From positions 1 through 52,731 of the forward strand of contig QHBZ01000365.1 of the NCBI GenBank assembly GCA_003244055.1: a DNA stretch of 52,731 bases, written 5' to 3'. This document shows positions 10,852 through 20,512 of the stretch, in pieces. Within the stretch, counting starts at the first letter, position 1; each line of letters opens with the position of its first letter. Source of the DNA: Pseudonocardiales bacterium (GTDB taxonomy: Bacteria > Actinomycetota > Actinomycetes > Mycobacteriales > Pseudonocardiaceae). Both the position numbers and the translations under genes were made by a program. The notes beneath the pieces are model-generated. The model saw only the letters and a program-made list of their open reading frames with translations, ran no database searches and was not told where the DNA came from.

Positions 10852-13324
10852 TTCTTGGGGTGTTGGCGTCCGCTGCGACCGGCTGCCGGGAAGGCGGCAA
10901 CAGTGCCGCGGCGGTCGGTGCGACGTGCGTGGGCAGCCGCAGCCGTTTGAGAGACAGTGCGTTGAGCGCGACGATGACGCTGGAGCCGGCCATCGTGATC
11001 GCCGCGATCTCCGGGCGCAGTACCAGCCCGAACGCCGGTTCGAACACCCCGGCGGCGATGGGCAGCGCCACGGAGTTGTACCCGATGGCCCAGGCGAGGT
11101 TCTGCTTCTCCTTGCCCACGGTGCCCCGCCCGATCCGCAGCGCGACGGCGACGTCGAGCGGGTCGGAGCGCATCAGCACCACATCGGCGGTCTCCACCGC
11201 GACGTCGGTGCCTGCGCCGATCGCGATCCCGAGGTCGGCCTGGGCCAGCGCGGGGGCGTCGTTGACGCCGTCGCCGACCATCGCCACCCGGTGCCCGGCC
11301 TTGATCAGTTCCGCCACCTTGGCGGCCTTGTCCCCGGGCAGCACGTCGGCGATGACCGTGGTGACCCCGAGCTGGTCGGCGATGCGCGCAGCGGTGGCGG
11401 CGTTGTCACCGGTCAGCATGACCACCTCGACACCGAGACCGCGTAACTCGGCCACCGCCGCGGCTGAGGTGCGACGCACCGCATCGGCCAGGCCGATCAC
11501 CGCGACGGCCCGGCCGTCGACGGCGGCCAGGATAGAGGTCCGCCCGCCGGCGGCGAGCTCGGTCTGGCGGGCACCGAGCGAGCCGACATCGATGCCCTGG
11601 GCGGTCATCAGTCGGGTGTTGCCGACCGCGACCCGATGTCCGTCCACGACGGCGGTCGCGCCGTGACCGGGCACGTTGGTGAACTCTGTGGCGGTGAGCT
11701 TGGGGACGCCGGCGGACTCGGCGCGGGTGACGACGGCCGCGGCCAGCGGGTGCTCGGACTCCCGTTCCACCGCCGCGACCAGGGCGAGCACCTCGGCTTC
11801 GGCGAGCCCGTCGACGATCAGGTCGGTGACCTCGGGTGATCCCAGGGTCAGGGTGCCGGTCTTGTCCATCACGACCACGTCGATCTGCTTGGCCGTCTCG
11901 ATCGCGGTGGCATTTTTGAACAGCACTCCGCGCTGGGCGCCCAACCCGGTGCCCACCATGATCGCGGTCGGGGTGGCCAGGCCGAGCGCGTCCGGACAGG
12001 TCACCACCACGACGGTGATCGCGAACAGCAGCGCCCCAGCGACCGGGCGCCCCGCGAGGAAATACCACACCGCGAAGGTGCCGACGCCGCCGATCAGCGC
12101 GACGAACACCAGCCAGAACGCCGCCCGATCAGCCAACCGCTGCCCCGGTGCCCGGCTGCTCTGCGCCTCCTGGACCAGCTTCACGATCTGGGCCAGCGCG
12201 GTGTCCGCACCGACCTTGGTGGTACGCACCCGCAGCGTCCCGTTGATGTTGAGGGTGCCCCCGACGACCTCGTCGCCGGGCGCCTTGTGCACCGGCAGGC
12301 TCTCCCCGGTCACCATCGACTCGTCGAGGTCGCTGTCCCCGTCGTCCACCACCCCGTCGGCCGCGATCTTCGCGCCGGGGCGGACCAGCAGCAGATCCCC
12401 CACGACCACCTGGTCGGTGGGGACCTCCACGGTCTGTCCGTCGCGCAGCAGCAGCGCCTTGGGCGGGGCGAGCTGCAGTAGCGCCCGGACGGCTTCGCTG
12501 GCGCCGCCCCGGGCCCGCATCTCGAACCAGTGACCCAGCAGCACGAACGCGGCCAGGATCGTCGCCGCCTCGTAGAAGACGTCCCCGCCACCGGTCAGGG
12601 TGACCCCGACCGAGTACACCCAGCCCGCGCCGATCGCCACCGCGACCAGCACCATCATGTCCAGGGTCCGGGCCCGCAACGCCCGGTAGGCGCCGGCGAA
12701 GAAGATCTGAGCCGAATAGAAGACCACCGGCAGGCTCAGGATCAGCTCGAACACGTCATCGCGCAGCCCGAACGGTGCCACCACGGTGAACCCGAGCACG
12801 TCGCGCCCGATCCGCGACCACAGGGTGATCAAGACCCCGAAGATCGCCGCCACCAGGAACCGGTTGCGCATGTCGCGGACCATCGAGGCCATCGACATCC
12901 CACCGTGCCCGCCATGACCCATCACCTCCGCCGGGCTGGCCGTGTGATCTCCCGGTCCCGGATGCCCACCAGCCGCCCCCCGGCCGCCGTGGCCGGCGTG
13001 ACCTGAGGTCGCGCCTCCGGTTTGAGCTGCCGTGGCCGGGGCGCACACGTGGTCTGGGACCGACTCCCCCCGGCAGTGGTAGCCACAGTCGCGCACCCAG
13101 GCCGCCAACTCCTCCGCCGAGGTGCGCGCCGGGTCAAAGGTCACGGTGGCGCTCTGCCCGACCGGATTGACCACCACCGCGACCACACCCGGGCGGCGCC
13201 CCAGCACCGCCTCCACCGCGTTCTTCTGGGTCGCCCACTGCAACCCCTCAACCTCCAACACCACCGTGCGGTCCCCGGTCCCGGTTGCCACCCCACCCCC
13301 CCGCACGCCCCCGACGCTGGTCAT
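10844..13324 (-). CDS. Atypical copper-type P1B ATPase (CPD motif, degenerate metal-binding domain)
   Basis: This 826-residue ATPase has all catalytic motifs: [25 protein letters not shown] and [20 protein letters not shown]. The metal-site helix reads [13 protein letters not shown], so the usual CPC is CPD. The N-terminal ferredoxin-like domain (about 20-85) lacks the CxxC loop, having WATQKN at about 30-35, and is followed by a His/Gly/Met-rich linker (about 108-147). It should move a soft metal such as copper across the membrane, but the changed ligands make the exact ion uncertain. EamA and phosphoketolase genes follow in one operon. The DUF2933 gene lies 336 bases upstream on the same strand. 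Confidence 0.88.
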   Translation of the reverse strand: MTSVGGVRGGGVATGTGDRTVVLEVEGLQWATQKNAVEAVLGRRPGVVAVVVNPVGQSATVTFDPARTSAEELAAWVRDCGYHCRGESVPDHVCAPATAAQTGGATSGHAGHGGRGAAGGHPGPGDHTASPAEVMGHGGHGGMSMASMVRDMRNRFLVAAIFGVLITLWSRIGRDVLGFTVVAPFGLRDDVFELILSLPVVFYSAQIFFAGAYRALRARTLDMMVLVAVAIGAGWVYSVGVTLTGGGDVFYEAATILAAFVLLGHWFEMRARGGASEAVRALLQLAPPKALLLRDGQTVEVPTDQVVVGDLLLVRPGAKIAADGVVDDGDSDLDESMVTGESLPVHKAPGDEVVGGTLNINGTLRVRTTKVGADTALAQIVKLVQEAQSSRAPGQRLADRAAFWLVFVALIGGVGTFAVWYFLAGRPVAGALLFAITVVVVTCPDALGLATPTAIMVGTGLGAQRGVLFKNATAIETAKQIDVVVMDKTGTLTLGSPEVTDLIVDGLAEAEVLALVAAVERESEHPLAAAVVTRAESAGVPKLTATEFTNVPGHGATAVVDGHRVAVGNTRLMTAQGIDVGSLGARQTELAAGGRTSILAAVDGRAVAVIGLADAVRRTSAAAVAELRGLGVEVVMLTGDNAATAARIADQLGVTTVIADVLPGDKAAKVAELIKAGHRVAMVGDGVNDAPALAQADLGIAIGAGTDVAVETADVVLMRSDPLDVAVALRIGRGTVGKEKQNLAWAIGYNSVALPIAAGVFEPAFGLVLRPEIAAITMAGSSVIVALNALSLKRLRLPTHVAPTAAALLPPSRQPVAADANTPRSG

Positions 13325-13660
13325 GAGCCGCCGCCGATCGAGTCGACCCGAGCACCGATCCGCGATGCGCGATCCACGACGATGACCCCGAAAAGGACAG
13401 CGGACCTATCGACGTCGCCGCTCGCGGCGACATCCACCACCTTCGCGCTCACCCACGACGAGTACCCAGGTGGCTGCGGTTCATGCGACAACATGGCGTC
13501 TACACATCCTCAAAAAAGCGAACGAGAGATCGGAACCAACGGTAACCAAGAAAAAGGGCGCACAAATTTCAGATGCGGCGGTGACGGCGCCGGCTGTGAT
13601 CAAAAGACGAGCCGCAGCCGGTGATCGTGTCGACACCCACACCCCCCGTAGTCCCGGTCG
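13325..13660. other. Intergenic stretch before the atypical copper ATPase
   Basis: No convincing gene is seen in these 336 bases. A short A-rich patch (about 13510-13570) stands out against the GC-rich surroundings and may hold the promoter of the minus-strand ATPase operon. Confidence 0.4.
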
Positions 13661-13903
13661 CTACCGCCTGCGGGACTGATCCTCGAAATCCTTGGGCAGG
13701 TCAGCACCGTGCGAATGGCCGGATGCGTCGCTGCCCTTCCCACCCATGCCGCCCATGCCGCGCATCATGAAGAACATCATCGCCATGCAGGCACCCAACC
13801 ACACGAACAAGAACAGGCCTGTGCCTGCTCCGCCCCAGAAAAACAGCACCGCGCCCGCGGCGAGTAGGCCGCCCATGAGGTAGAGATGCGTCTTGTGATT
13901 CAT
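13661..13903 (-). CDS. DUF2933-type small membrane protein
   Basis: From ATG 13903, which has GGAGAGGA just upstream, the frame gives 80 residues. It begins MNHKTHLYLMGGLLAAGAVL, has two hydrophobic helices (about 7-24 and 28-47), a Met/Gly-rich stretch MMRGMGGMGG and a short His-containing tail. This matches DUF2933-type proteins, which are often encoded next to copper resistance genes. The Met-rich stretch could bind Cu(I), but no function is proven. A longer start at 13987 would add residues unlike the family. It is the first gene of the minus-strand block containing the copper-type ATPase. Confidence 0.75.
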   Translation of the reverse strand: MNHKTHLYLMGGLLAAGAVLFFWGGAGTGLFLFVWLGACMAMMFFMMRGMGGMGGKGSDASGHSHGADLPKDFEDQSRRR

Positions 13904-14037
13904 CAGTGATTCCTCTCCAGATGAACGGCCACGGGTCAGCAGGATCTGATATAACCCACCGACAGCGCAGAACTGCGCCCTCACCACAGTGCCGCGATCC
14001 GGGCCGGGCAGGTCAGCGGCTATGGTCCCGCCTCACC

Positions 14038-14051
14038 GGGCCCAAAGACCC
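14038..14051. promoter_or_regulatory. Candidate DosR-like box upstream of DUF2933 gene
   Basis: GGGCCCAAAGACCC fits the GGG-x-C-xxxx-G-x-CCC skeleton of DosR sites. It lies 135 bases before the DUF2933 start, with a half-site (GGTCCC) at about 14024-14029. Confidence 0.35.
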
Positions 14052-14138
14052 GATCGTTTCGGGTCGCCTGTCTGTCACCCACCGTGGAGGAGGACGACGT
14101 AGCCCCGGTTCAGCGACGTTGAGCGTGCGGATCGGGTT

Positions 14139-14550
14139 CGGCTGGGCGCCGAGTGGGCCAAGACCGGGATCGCCCAGCAGCTGCTGCCCAAGGCCCCGCA
14201 GGTCCGCGGCGCGCAGCGTCCGGTGTGGGCCGTTCCGCGGCGGTCGCGGTGCGCCGACTGCGGGATGACTCATGCGCCGCTCCCGGTGCCGGTGCTGACC
14301 CGCCCGCGCGGGACACCGCCGCAGTGATCAGGACGGGGGTGGCGGCGAAGGCGGCCGGTGCGGGACACCGGCAGATAGCGCGGCGCTGCGACGACCAGCA
14401 GAGACCACGCGCGACTCGCTACAACGCCTCACCGGAGGGATCGAGGGGTTCTCTGGACCGGGGGCGGCCAGTACCATCCAATCGAACGCATCGAGCACGA
14501 CCCCGCAGCAACTGCTGAGCGATCCCGGCCTCGGCCCACTCGGCCAGCCG
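14139..14550. repeat. Inverted pair of similar 45-48 bp segments in degraded DNA
   Basis: The plus-strand segment 14139-14186 and the complement of 14506-14550 are close copies. Both can be read as peptides of the form AEWA-x-x-GIAQQLL. The stretch from about 13990 to 14912 has no intact gene, so these look like two facing remnants of one lost gene or mobile element. The family is not recognised. Confidence 0.5.
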
Positions 14551-14765
14551 TCGGGCGAATGGTGCGGTCTGAGGCAGCCGGGGCTGACGAGTCGTTCGTG
14601 GCCGCTGCCGTGCACCAACCCGACGAGGGCATGATCGAACACGATCCGGTTCGGGCCGGCGGCGGCGACAGCCCCCACGGATGAGACGGGGAAACACTCC
14701 GGTCGGTCTCACCGACCAGGGCAGCGAACTCGACCCACCACGGTTCGATCAGGGACGCTGACACA

Positions 14766-14834
14766 GAGGCACGGACCCTTCAGGCGATCATCAAGACTTC
14801 AACAATCCCATGACCACCTGGAGGTCCGTGCCTC
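14766..14834. repeat. 12-bp perfect inverted repeat, possible IS end or terminator
   Basis: GAGGCACGGACC at 14766-14777 is repeated exactly inverted at 14823-14834, 45 bases apart. It lies at the edge of degraded DNA, just beyond the 3' end of the SPFH gene. It could be what is left of a mobile element's terminal repeats, or a long hairpin. Confidence 0.4.
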
Positions 14835-14912
14835 CCTGCAACGAACCGCTGGCACCCGCACTTGCCGGGAGCTCTGAGGCCCCTCCTACCGCGAGCGAGG
14901 AGCCACCAGGTG

Positions 14913-15788
14913 CTAGTTGGTGGGCTTCGGGGCTCCGTTTGTTGCCGCCAGAGCCACGTGCCTCGGCCTGCTCTCAGCGGTGACCGGCGCCGGCTGGCTC
15001 GCGGCGGCGGCGGTTTCGCGGGCGAGGAAGGAGCCGAGTTCCCCGATGGTGCTCATCAGGGGTGCGGGAAACACGACGGTGGTGTTCTTGTCCACCCCGA
15101 TCTCGACCAGGCTCTGCAGGTTACGCAGCTGCAGCGCCAAGGGGTGGGCCATCATGATGTCTGAGGCGTCCCCGAGCGCGGCGGCGGCCAGCGATTCACC
15201 CTCAGCGTTGATGATCTTCGCTCGTTTCTCCCGTTCGGCTTCGGCTTGGCGGGCCATGGCCCGTTTCATGCTGTCCGGCAGTTGGATGTCTTTCAGTTCC
15301 ACCAGGGTCACTTCCACACCCCAGTCGACGGTGCTGACGTCGAGGATTTCGCGGATGTCGAGGTTGATGCGGTCGGTTTCGGACAGCGTCTCATCCAGGG
15401 TGTGTTGACCGACGACCTTCCGCAGGGTGGTCTGGGCGATCTGGTCGATCGCGGCGTAAACGTTTTCGATCGCCACGACCGACTTCACCGCGTCGACCAC
15501 CCGGAAGTACGCAACCGCTGAGACGTCGACGCTGACGTTGTCGCGGGTGATGATGCCTTGGGACTGGATCGGCATCGTGATGATCCGCAGCGACACCCGA
15601 TGCAGCACGTCGACGAACGGGATGATGACCCGCAGTCCTGGTTCGCGGATGCCCAGCACCCGGCCCAGCCGGAACAGGACACCCAGCTCGTACTGCTTGA
15701 CGATTTTCATCGCCTGCCCCACTCCCAGCAGGATCAGCAGGACGACAACGACGGCGACGACGGTCAGAGTGCTCATGGTGTTCCTCAC
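14913..15788 (-). CDS. SPFH/band 7 (slipin/stomatin-like) membrane protein
   Basis: The 291-residue protein has one N-terminal membrane helix (about 5-27) and then a full SPFH domain, with [16 protein letters not shown], the central [20 protein letters not shown], and a coiled stretch [23 protein letters not shown]. It ends in an Ala/Pro-rich tail. Slipins form oligomers on the inner membrane and organise membrane microdomains or proteases. The usual NfeD-like protease partner is absent from this window. ATG 15788 or 15776 could be the start. Its role here would fit the membrane-stress theme of pspA/htpX. Confidence 0.92.
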   Translation of the reverse strand: MRNTMSTLTVVAVVVVLLILLGVGQAMKIVKQYELGVLFRLGRVLGIREPGLRVIIPFVDVLHRVSLRIITMPIQSQGIITRDNVSVDVSAVAYFRVVDAVKSVVAIENVYAAIDQIAQTTLRKVVGQHTLDETLSETDRINLDIREILDVSTVDWGVEVTLVELKDIQLPDSMKRAMARQAEAEREKRAKIINAEGESLAAAALGDASDIMMAHPLALQLRNLQSLVEIGVDKNTTVVFPAPLMSTIGELGSFLARETAAAASQPAPVTAESRPRHVALAATNGAPKPTN

Positions 15789-16395
15789 AGTTGTGGAGAA
15801 AATCGTTGATCTCGGCCGAGTAAATGGCGACCAGCGAGATCACGCTGCAGAATGCGCCCGGCGATGAGCAGCGCGACGGGACCGTGCGCATGCCCTGTAT
15901 CGCCTGCGACTGAAGCTGGTGATACACAGGTGCCACTACAACGACGGGGGACGCACGACTCTGCCGCCACCGCCCACGGGTCAGCTCGTCGGGAGCATCA
16001 TTCGACGATGCCATCAGCGATCGCGGCCTTGAGTTGATGATCCGTCTCGTGCTGACCCTGTGCCATACGCTGAGCCTGTCCCTCACGCGAAGCGCCCAAC
16101 AGAGTCTTTAGCCCCCTCCCCGAGGGGGCGATCACCGCGGACTGATCCACCCCGGACTGCGCTTCGCACAGCCCGCAGCCCACACAGCGTGCGTGATCGC
16201 ATCGAGGCTGGCGAACAAGCGAGATCACGCTGGAGAGGACGCCGTTGGTGACGCGACCGCGGGAGGTGCCGACGATGCTGGTGGAGTGGCGGTGGTGAGC
16301 ACAGCGGTATCGAACGGTTCAGTGCTCAGACCGCGCAATGTCGGACTGGGGCCGCGTCATGTCCGAGACCGACACTCCCGATAGATCACGACGTG
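15789..16395. other. Intergenic stretch with a 15-bp direct repeat
   Basis: No convincing gene is seen between the SPFH start and the mgtA stop. The 15-mer AGCGAGATCACGCTG occurs at 15833-15847 and again at 16218-16232, with partly similar flanks, suggesting a duplicated fragment or a regulatory site. Confidence 0.4.
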
Positions 16396-19074
16396 TCACT
16401 GGAGTAGCCGAGCGCCGACGCTGAAGCGTGCGGCGCGCCGGTGTATCCGGTGTCGGTGGCCGCGGCGGCGCAGGTGCGGCAGGCGTCCCTCGGGCTCAGC
16501 GAAGAACAGTCGCTTCGCCAGCTCGATGAGCACGAGGTAGGCGATGACCATGCCGGCGAGGGCGAGGAAGAACCCCAGTGGCAGGTGCGCGAATCCCAGG
16601 ATTCCCGACAGCGGGGACAGCGGCAGTACGACACCGACGGTGACCGTCGCGAACGCGGCGAGCAGCAGCGGGCGGCTGGGTCGGCTGCGGAGAAACGGGC
16701 TGCGTCGGGTGCGGATCGCGAAGATCACGAGGGTCTGGGTGGCGAGGGATTCGACGAACCAGCCGGCCTGGAACAGGGCGGCCCCGGCGTGGAAGGCGCC
16801 CAACATGAGGGCGAAGGTGAGGAAGTCGAACAGGCTGCTGATCGGGCCGAAGAAGACCATGAAGCGGCGGATGAAGGCGATGTCCCAGTGCGAGGGGGCT
16901 TGGAGCTGTTCGGGGTCCACCCGGTCGGTCGGGATGGCCAGCTGGCTGGCGTCGTAGAGCAGGTTGTTGAGCAGGATCTGGCCCGGCAGCATCGGCAGGA
17001 AGCTGAGTACTGCGGAGGCGGCCGCGGCGCTGAACATGTTGCCGAAGTTGCTGCTCGTGCCCATCAGCACGTACTTGATCGTGTTGGCGAAGATGCGGCG
17101 ACCCTCGGTGACGCCGTCGGCGAGGACCCCGAGGTCCTTTTCCAGCAGGACGACGTCGGCGGCGTCCTTGGCGACGTCGGTCGCGGTGTCGACGCTGATC
17201 CCGACGTCGGCGGTGTGCAGGGCCAGCGCGTCGTTCACGCCGTCGCCGAGGAACCCGACCGCGCGGCCCCGGCGGCGCAGCAGCGTGATCAGCCGGGCCT
17301 TCTGTTCCGGGCTGACCCGGGCGAAGATCGTGGTGGTCTGCGCCGCGGCGGTCAGTGCTGCGTCGTCCATGCCGGTGATCTCGGCGCCGGTCAGGGTGCC
17401 GCCGGAGACCAGGCCGAGGTCGGCGCAGACCTTCTGGGCGACCAGCGGGTTGTCCCCGGTACAGACCTTCACGGTGATGCCGAGCGCGGCGAGGCGCTGC
17501 AACGAGGTGGCGGCGGCGTCCTTGGGTCGGTCCAGGAAGATCAGGAAACCCACCAACGTCAGGTCGTTCTCGTCGGTGGGGGTGGGGACGGTGAGCTCGG
17601 GAGCGGCCCGGCGGGCGACGGCGACCACGCGGCTGCCAGCGGCGAACTGCGCCGCCAGGGTGGCCTCGGCACCGGGTGGGATGGTCGTGCAGCGGGCCAG
17701 CACGGACTCCGGCGCTCCCTTGACCACCAGCTGCTGGTCTCCGTCGGGGGTTCGCACCACCGTGGAGGTCATCCGCCGGTCGTGGTCGAAGGGCAGCAGC
17801 CCGACCCTGACGTAACCCGCGACGGGGTGGGCCGCAGCGGCGGGTGCAGCCCACAGCGCCGCATCCAGGGGGTTCCCGCCGACCGCGCCGACCGCGCCGA
17901 CCGCGCCGACCGCGCCGCCGGCCGGGTCGGCCTCGGTAGCGAGCAGCCCCAGGCGCAGCGCCTGCTCGGAGTCGGCGCCGTCGGGGTCCAACGCGGCGGT
18001 GAACGTGATCCGGCCCTCGGTCAACGTGCCGGTCTTGTCCGTGACGAGCACGTCCATGTCGCCGAGGTCTTCGACACAGACCAACCGCTTGACCAGAACC
18101 TTGAGCTTGGCCAGCCGCCGGGATCCGGTCGCCAGGCTGGTGCTGACCACCGCGGGCAGCAGCTGCGGGGTGATCCCGACCGCGATGGCCAGGGAGAACA
18201 GCAGCGACTGGATCAGCGGCCGGTGCAACACCAGGTTGGCCACCAGGATCAGGCTGGTCAGCGCCACCGCCACCTGCAGCAGCAGCACCGAGAAGTGTCG
18301 CAGCCCGGCCTGGAAATCGGTCTCGGGTTGGCGTTCGCCCAACCCCAGCGCGATGCGCCCGAACTCCGCCCGCGCCCCGGTGGCCACCACGACACCGGTG
18401 CCGGCGCCGGCCCGCACGACCGTGCCCATGAACGCGCAGCAGATGAGGTCGCCGAGCGCTGAGCCAGAGGCGACCGGCGGGACCGCCTTCTCAGCGGGCA
18501 ACGACTCCCCGGTCAGCACGCTCTCGTCGCACTCCAGGCCCGTCGTGGTCAGCAACCGCAAATCCGCCGGGACCACCTCACCGAGGACGAGCCGCACGAC
18601 GTCACCAGGGACCAGCGCGGTCACATCGACCTCGACGGGCGCGCCGCCGCGCAGCGCCACCGCCCGGTGAGTCACCTGGGAGTGCAGCGCATCGGTGGCC
18701 CGCTCGGCGCGGTATTCATTGACAAACCCCAGCCCGACGCTGGCCAGCAGGATGACCCCGATGACGACCGTGTCGGTGCGCTGACCCAGGAAGAAGGAGA
18801 TGACCGCGGTCACCGCCAGCAGGATCAGCACCGGACTGCGCAGCTGGCGAACGAGTATCCGCAGCGGCTGGGCGTGATGGGTGCGCACCGCGTTGGGGCC
18901 GACGAGTCCCAGCCGCCGGCCGGCCTCGTCGGCGTCGAGGCCGCCCGGGGTGCTGCCGAGCCCGTTGAGCACCTGCGCTGCGGGGAGGGCGGCGGCCTCG
19001 CTGACCGGGATCCCCAGCAGGGACCCGGTATCGGCGGCGTTGTCTCGGCGCGCTGTGCCGGTTTTCGTCGTCAT
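16396..19074 (-). CDS. mgtA: MgtA-like P3B magnesium-transporting ATPase
   Basis: The 892-residue protein has the P3B layout: a long N-terminal region, VLTGESLP, the transport helix AVGITPQLLPAVV (equivalent to GLTPEMLP in MgtA), VTDKTGTLTEG, GDGVNDALALHTADVGISVD, and ten predicted membrane helices. MgtA pumps bring Mg2+ in along its gradient using ATP. Four AVG repeats in the nucleotide domain come from a 9-bp tandem repeat. The start overlaps the ackA stop by 4 bases, so translation is coupled to acetate kinase. Mg2+ supply for nucleotide-dependent enzymes during energy stress is a plausible reason for this link, but that is inference. Confidence 0.9.
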   Translation of the reverse strand: MTTKTGTARRDNAADTGSLLGIPVSEAAALPAAQVLNGLGSTPGGLDADEAGRRLGLVGPNAVRTHHAQPLRILVRQLRSPVLILLAVTAVISFFLGQRTDTVVIGVILLASVGLGFVNEYRAERATDALHSQVTHRAVALRGGAPVEVDVTALVPGDVVRLVLGEVVPADLRLLTTTGLECDESVLTGESLPAEKAVPPVASGSALGDLICCAFMGTVVRAGAGTGVVVATGARAEFGRIALGLGERQPETDFQAGLRHFSVLLLQVAVALTSLILVANLVLHRPLIQSLLFSLAIAVGITPQLLPAVVSTSLATGSRRLAKLKVLVKRLVCVEDLGDMDVLVTDKTGTLTEGRITFTAALDPDGADSEQALRLGLLATEADPAGGAVGAVGAVGAVGGNPLDAALWAAPAAAAHPVAGYVRVGLLPFDHDRRMTSTVVRTPDGDQQLVVKGAPESVLARCTTIPPGAEATLAAQFAAGSRVVAVARRAAPELTVPTPTDENDLTLVGFLIFLDRPKDAAATSLQRLAALGITVKVCTGDNPLVAQKVCADLGLVSGGTLTGAEITGMDDAALTAAAQTTTIFARVSPEQKARLITLLRRRGRAVGFLGDGVNDALALHTADVGISVDTATDVAKDAADVVLLEKDLGVLADGVTEGRRIFANTIKYVLMGTSSNFGNMFSAAAASAVLSFLPMLPGQILLNNLLYDASQLAIPTDRVDPEQLQAPSHWDIAFIRRFMVFFGPISSLFDFLTFALMLGAFHAGAALFQAGWFVESLATQTLVIFAIRTRRSPFLRSRPSRPLLLAAFATVTVGVVLPLSPLSGILGFAHLPLGFFLALAGMVIAYLVLIELAKRLFFAEPEGRLPHLRRRGHRHRIHRRAARFSVGARLLQ
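17881..17925. repeat. 9-bp tandem repeat, five perfect copies, inside mgtA
   Basis: GACCGCGCC is repeated five times without mismatch and encodes Gly-Ala-Val steps on the minus strand. Copy-number change would keep the mgtA frame. Confidence 0.95.
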
Positions 19075-20114
19075 GAGGGTGCGCTGACGGTCAGGGCCTG
19101 CTCGACACCGCCAGCGATCTGTAGGTCCTCGCGTGAGGCGACCACGAGGGTGGCGACGCGGGCGTCGCGGGAACTGATGTCGGTGTCGGGTTCTGCGGCC
19201 GCGTTGAGCTGCTCATCGATGCTCACGCCGAGGTGGGCGAGTCGGGTCGTGGCGCATCTCCGCACCCGCCCGGCGTGCTCGCCGACGCCGCCGGTGAACA
19301 CGAGCGCATCCAGGCCACCCAGGCTGACGGTCATCGCGGCGACGCTGCCGGCCAGCCGGTGCAGGTAGACATCGAGTGCCAGCTGGGCGTCGGCGTCGTC
19401 GCGCCCGAGCAGCTCTCGCATGTCGGCCGTGCCGGCCAGGCCGAACAGCCCCGAGCAATGCTCGAGGCTGTGGGCGACCTCGTGCGCGGCGAGTCCCTCG
19501 TGTTCTTGCAACCAGAGCAGCAGCCCCGGGTCCACCGACCCGCTGCGGGTCGCCATCACGAGCCCGTCCAGCGGGGTGAACCCCATGGTGGTGTCGACAC
19601 TGCGCCCGTCGAGCACCGCGGCCAGCGACGCGCCGGCACCGAGGTGGCAGGTCACGACGCGGCGCGCGCCCGGCGCCATGTGCTGGGCGCGACCGGCGGC
19701 CCACGCGTGAGACAGACCGTGGAAGCCGTAGCGGCGCACACCCCAGCGTTGTCGCCACTGGCGCGGTAGCGCGTAGGTGTAGGCCTCCGGCGGCAAGGTC
19801 GCGTGAAACGCCGTATCGAAGCACGCGACATGCGGCACGTCCGGCAGCAGCCGCCGGGCGGCGTCCAGTGCGTGCAGCGACTTCGGTTGGTGCAGCGGCG
19901 CCAGCTCCACCAACTCCCGCAGGCGCCGCTCGACGCCGGAGTCGACCACCACCGGATCGACGAGGTCCGGGCCGCCGTGCACGATCCGATGCCCCACGGC
20001 GTCGACCTGCGGCGCGGTGTCGGGCAGACCGTCGAAAGACGTCAGCACCTCACCGCCGTCGACGAGGTCGACCTTCAGCGAGCTGGAACCGGCGTTGACG
20101 ACCAGAACGCGCAT
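19071..20114 (-). CDS. ackA: Acetate kinase
   Basis: From ATG 20114 the 347-residue protein begins MRVLVVNAGSSSLK, the phosphate-binding start of the acetate kinase family. It then shows HRIVHGGP, FDTAFH, YGFHGLSH, HLGAGAS, and the adenosine-site FTGGVGEH. It converts acetyl phosphate and ADP to acetate and ATP. I prefer ATG 20114 over the upstream start because it gives the conserved N-terminus and directly follows the RbpA-like stop (TGAGATG). It is a little shorter than the usual 390-400 residues. With phosphoketolase at 7402 it completes a short ATP-yielding branch. Confidence 0.94.
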   Translation of the reverse strand: MRVLVVNAGSSSLKVDLVDGGEVLTSFDGLPDTAPQVDAVGHRIVHGGPDLVDPVVVDSGVERRLRELVELAPLHQPKSLHALDAARRLLPDVPHVACFDTAFHATLPPEAYTYALPRQWRQRWGVRRYGFHGLSHAWAAGRAQHMAPGARRVVTCHLGAGASLAAVLDGRSVDTTMGFTPLDGLVMATRSGSVDPGLLLWLQEHEGLAAHEVAHSLEHCSGLFGLAGTADMRELLGRDDADAQLALDVYLHRLAGSVAAMTVSLGGLDALVFTGGVGEHAGRVRRCATTRLAHLGVSIDEQLNAAAEPDTDISSRDARVATLVVASREDLQIAGGVEQALTVSAPS

Positions 20115-20115
20115 C

Positions 20116-20403
20116 TCAACACGGCCAGGTCCAGCCGGAGATCTCCGGTGCGTCCCCATCATGCTCGCGGGTGTCGAAGTGGGTCTTCAACCGCCGCTCG
20201 ATCACCGGCTCGGGCGGCTGAGCCTGGTCCTGGCCGGCGGCCACGCCGCACCGACACGACCACAACTCGGCAACCACCGCCGACACCGCCCGGGTGTGAT
20301 GGCCATGGGAGCACCAGTACGACACCGGCCGCCGCGGCTCCCCGAACCGAGCAGCCCGGATAACCCCCACCCGGGTGCCGCGGATCGCGGTGCACTCAGT
20401 CAT
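20116..20403 (-). CDS. RbpA-like RNA polymerase-binding protein (zinc form, variant)
   Basis: The 95-residue protein resembles Streptomyces RbpA: AIRGTRVG near residue 6-13, then SYWCSHGHH (C31), then LWSCRCGVAAGQDQ (C50, C52), PPEP and KTHFDTRE. RbpA binds RNA polymerase and group I/II sigma factors and stabilises open complexes. The usual CxxC is CxC here, one residue shorter. The stop overlaps the ackA start region (TGAGATG), so it heads an RbpA-like/ackA/mgtA operon. GGAGGG lies about 10 bases before the ATG. An inverted, damaged copy with a conserved leader lies at 22697-23027. Confidence 0.75.
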   Translation of the reverse strand: MTECTAIRGTRVGVIRAARFGEPRRPVSYWCSHGHHTRAVSAVVAELWSCRCGVAAGQDQAQPPEPVIERRLKTHFDTREHDGDAPEISGWTWPC

Positions 20404-20512
20404 CAGCCAGCCCTCCACGGACCTCATCGGCAACGCATCACCGGGATCCGGGGCGCCACCACAGCACACCACACTCGCTGGCCTGCGCCAACCATGTGAG
20501 CATGATGTTTGG

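Noticed and set aside
13671-13686. GGGACTGATCC resembling a DosR half-site
   Set aside because: It lies inside the end of the DUF2933 coding sequence, lacks the right half, and has no promoter position.
17881-17925. Short regular repeats as a CRISPR array
   Set aside because: The units are 9 bp, contiguous and inside mgtA, with no spacers. No CRISPR array was seen anywhere in the window.
16441-18462. 673-codon open frame on the plus strand
   Set aside because: It is antisense to mgtA and consists of low-complexity Gly/Gln/Glu-rich text typical of shadow frames.
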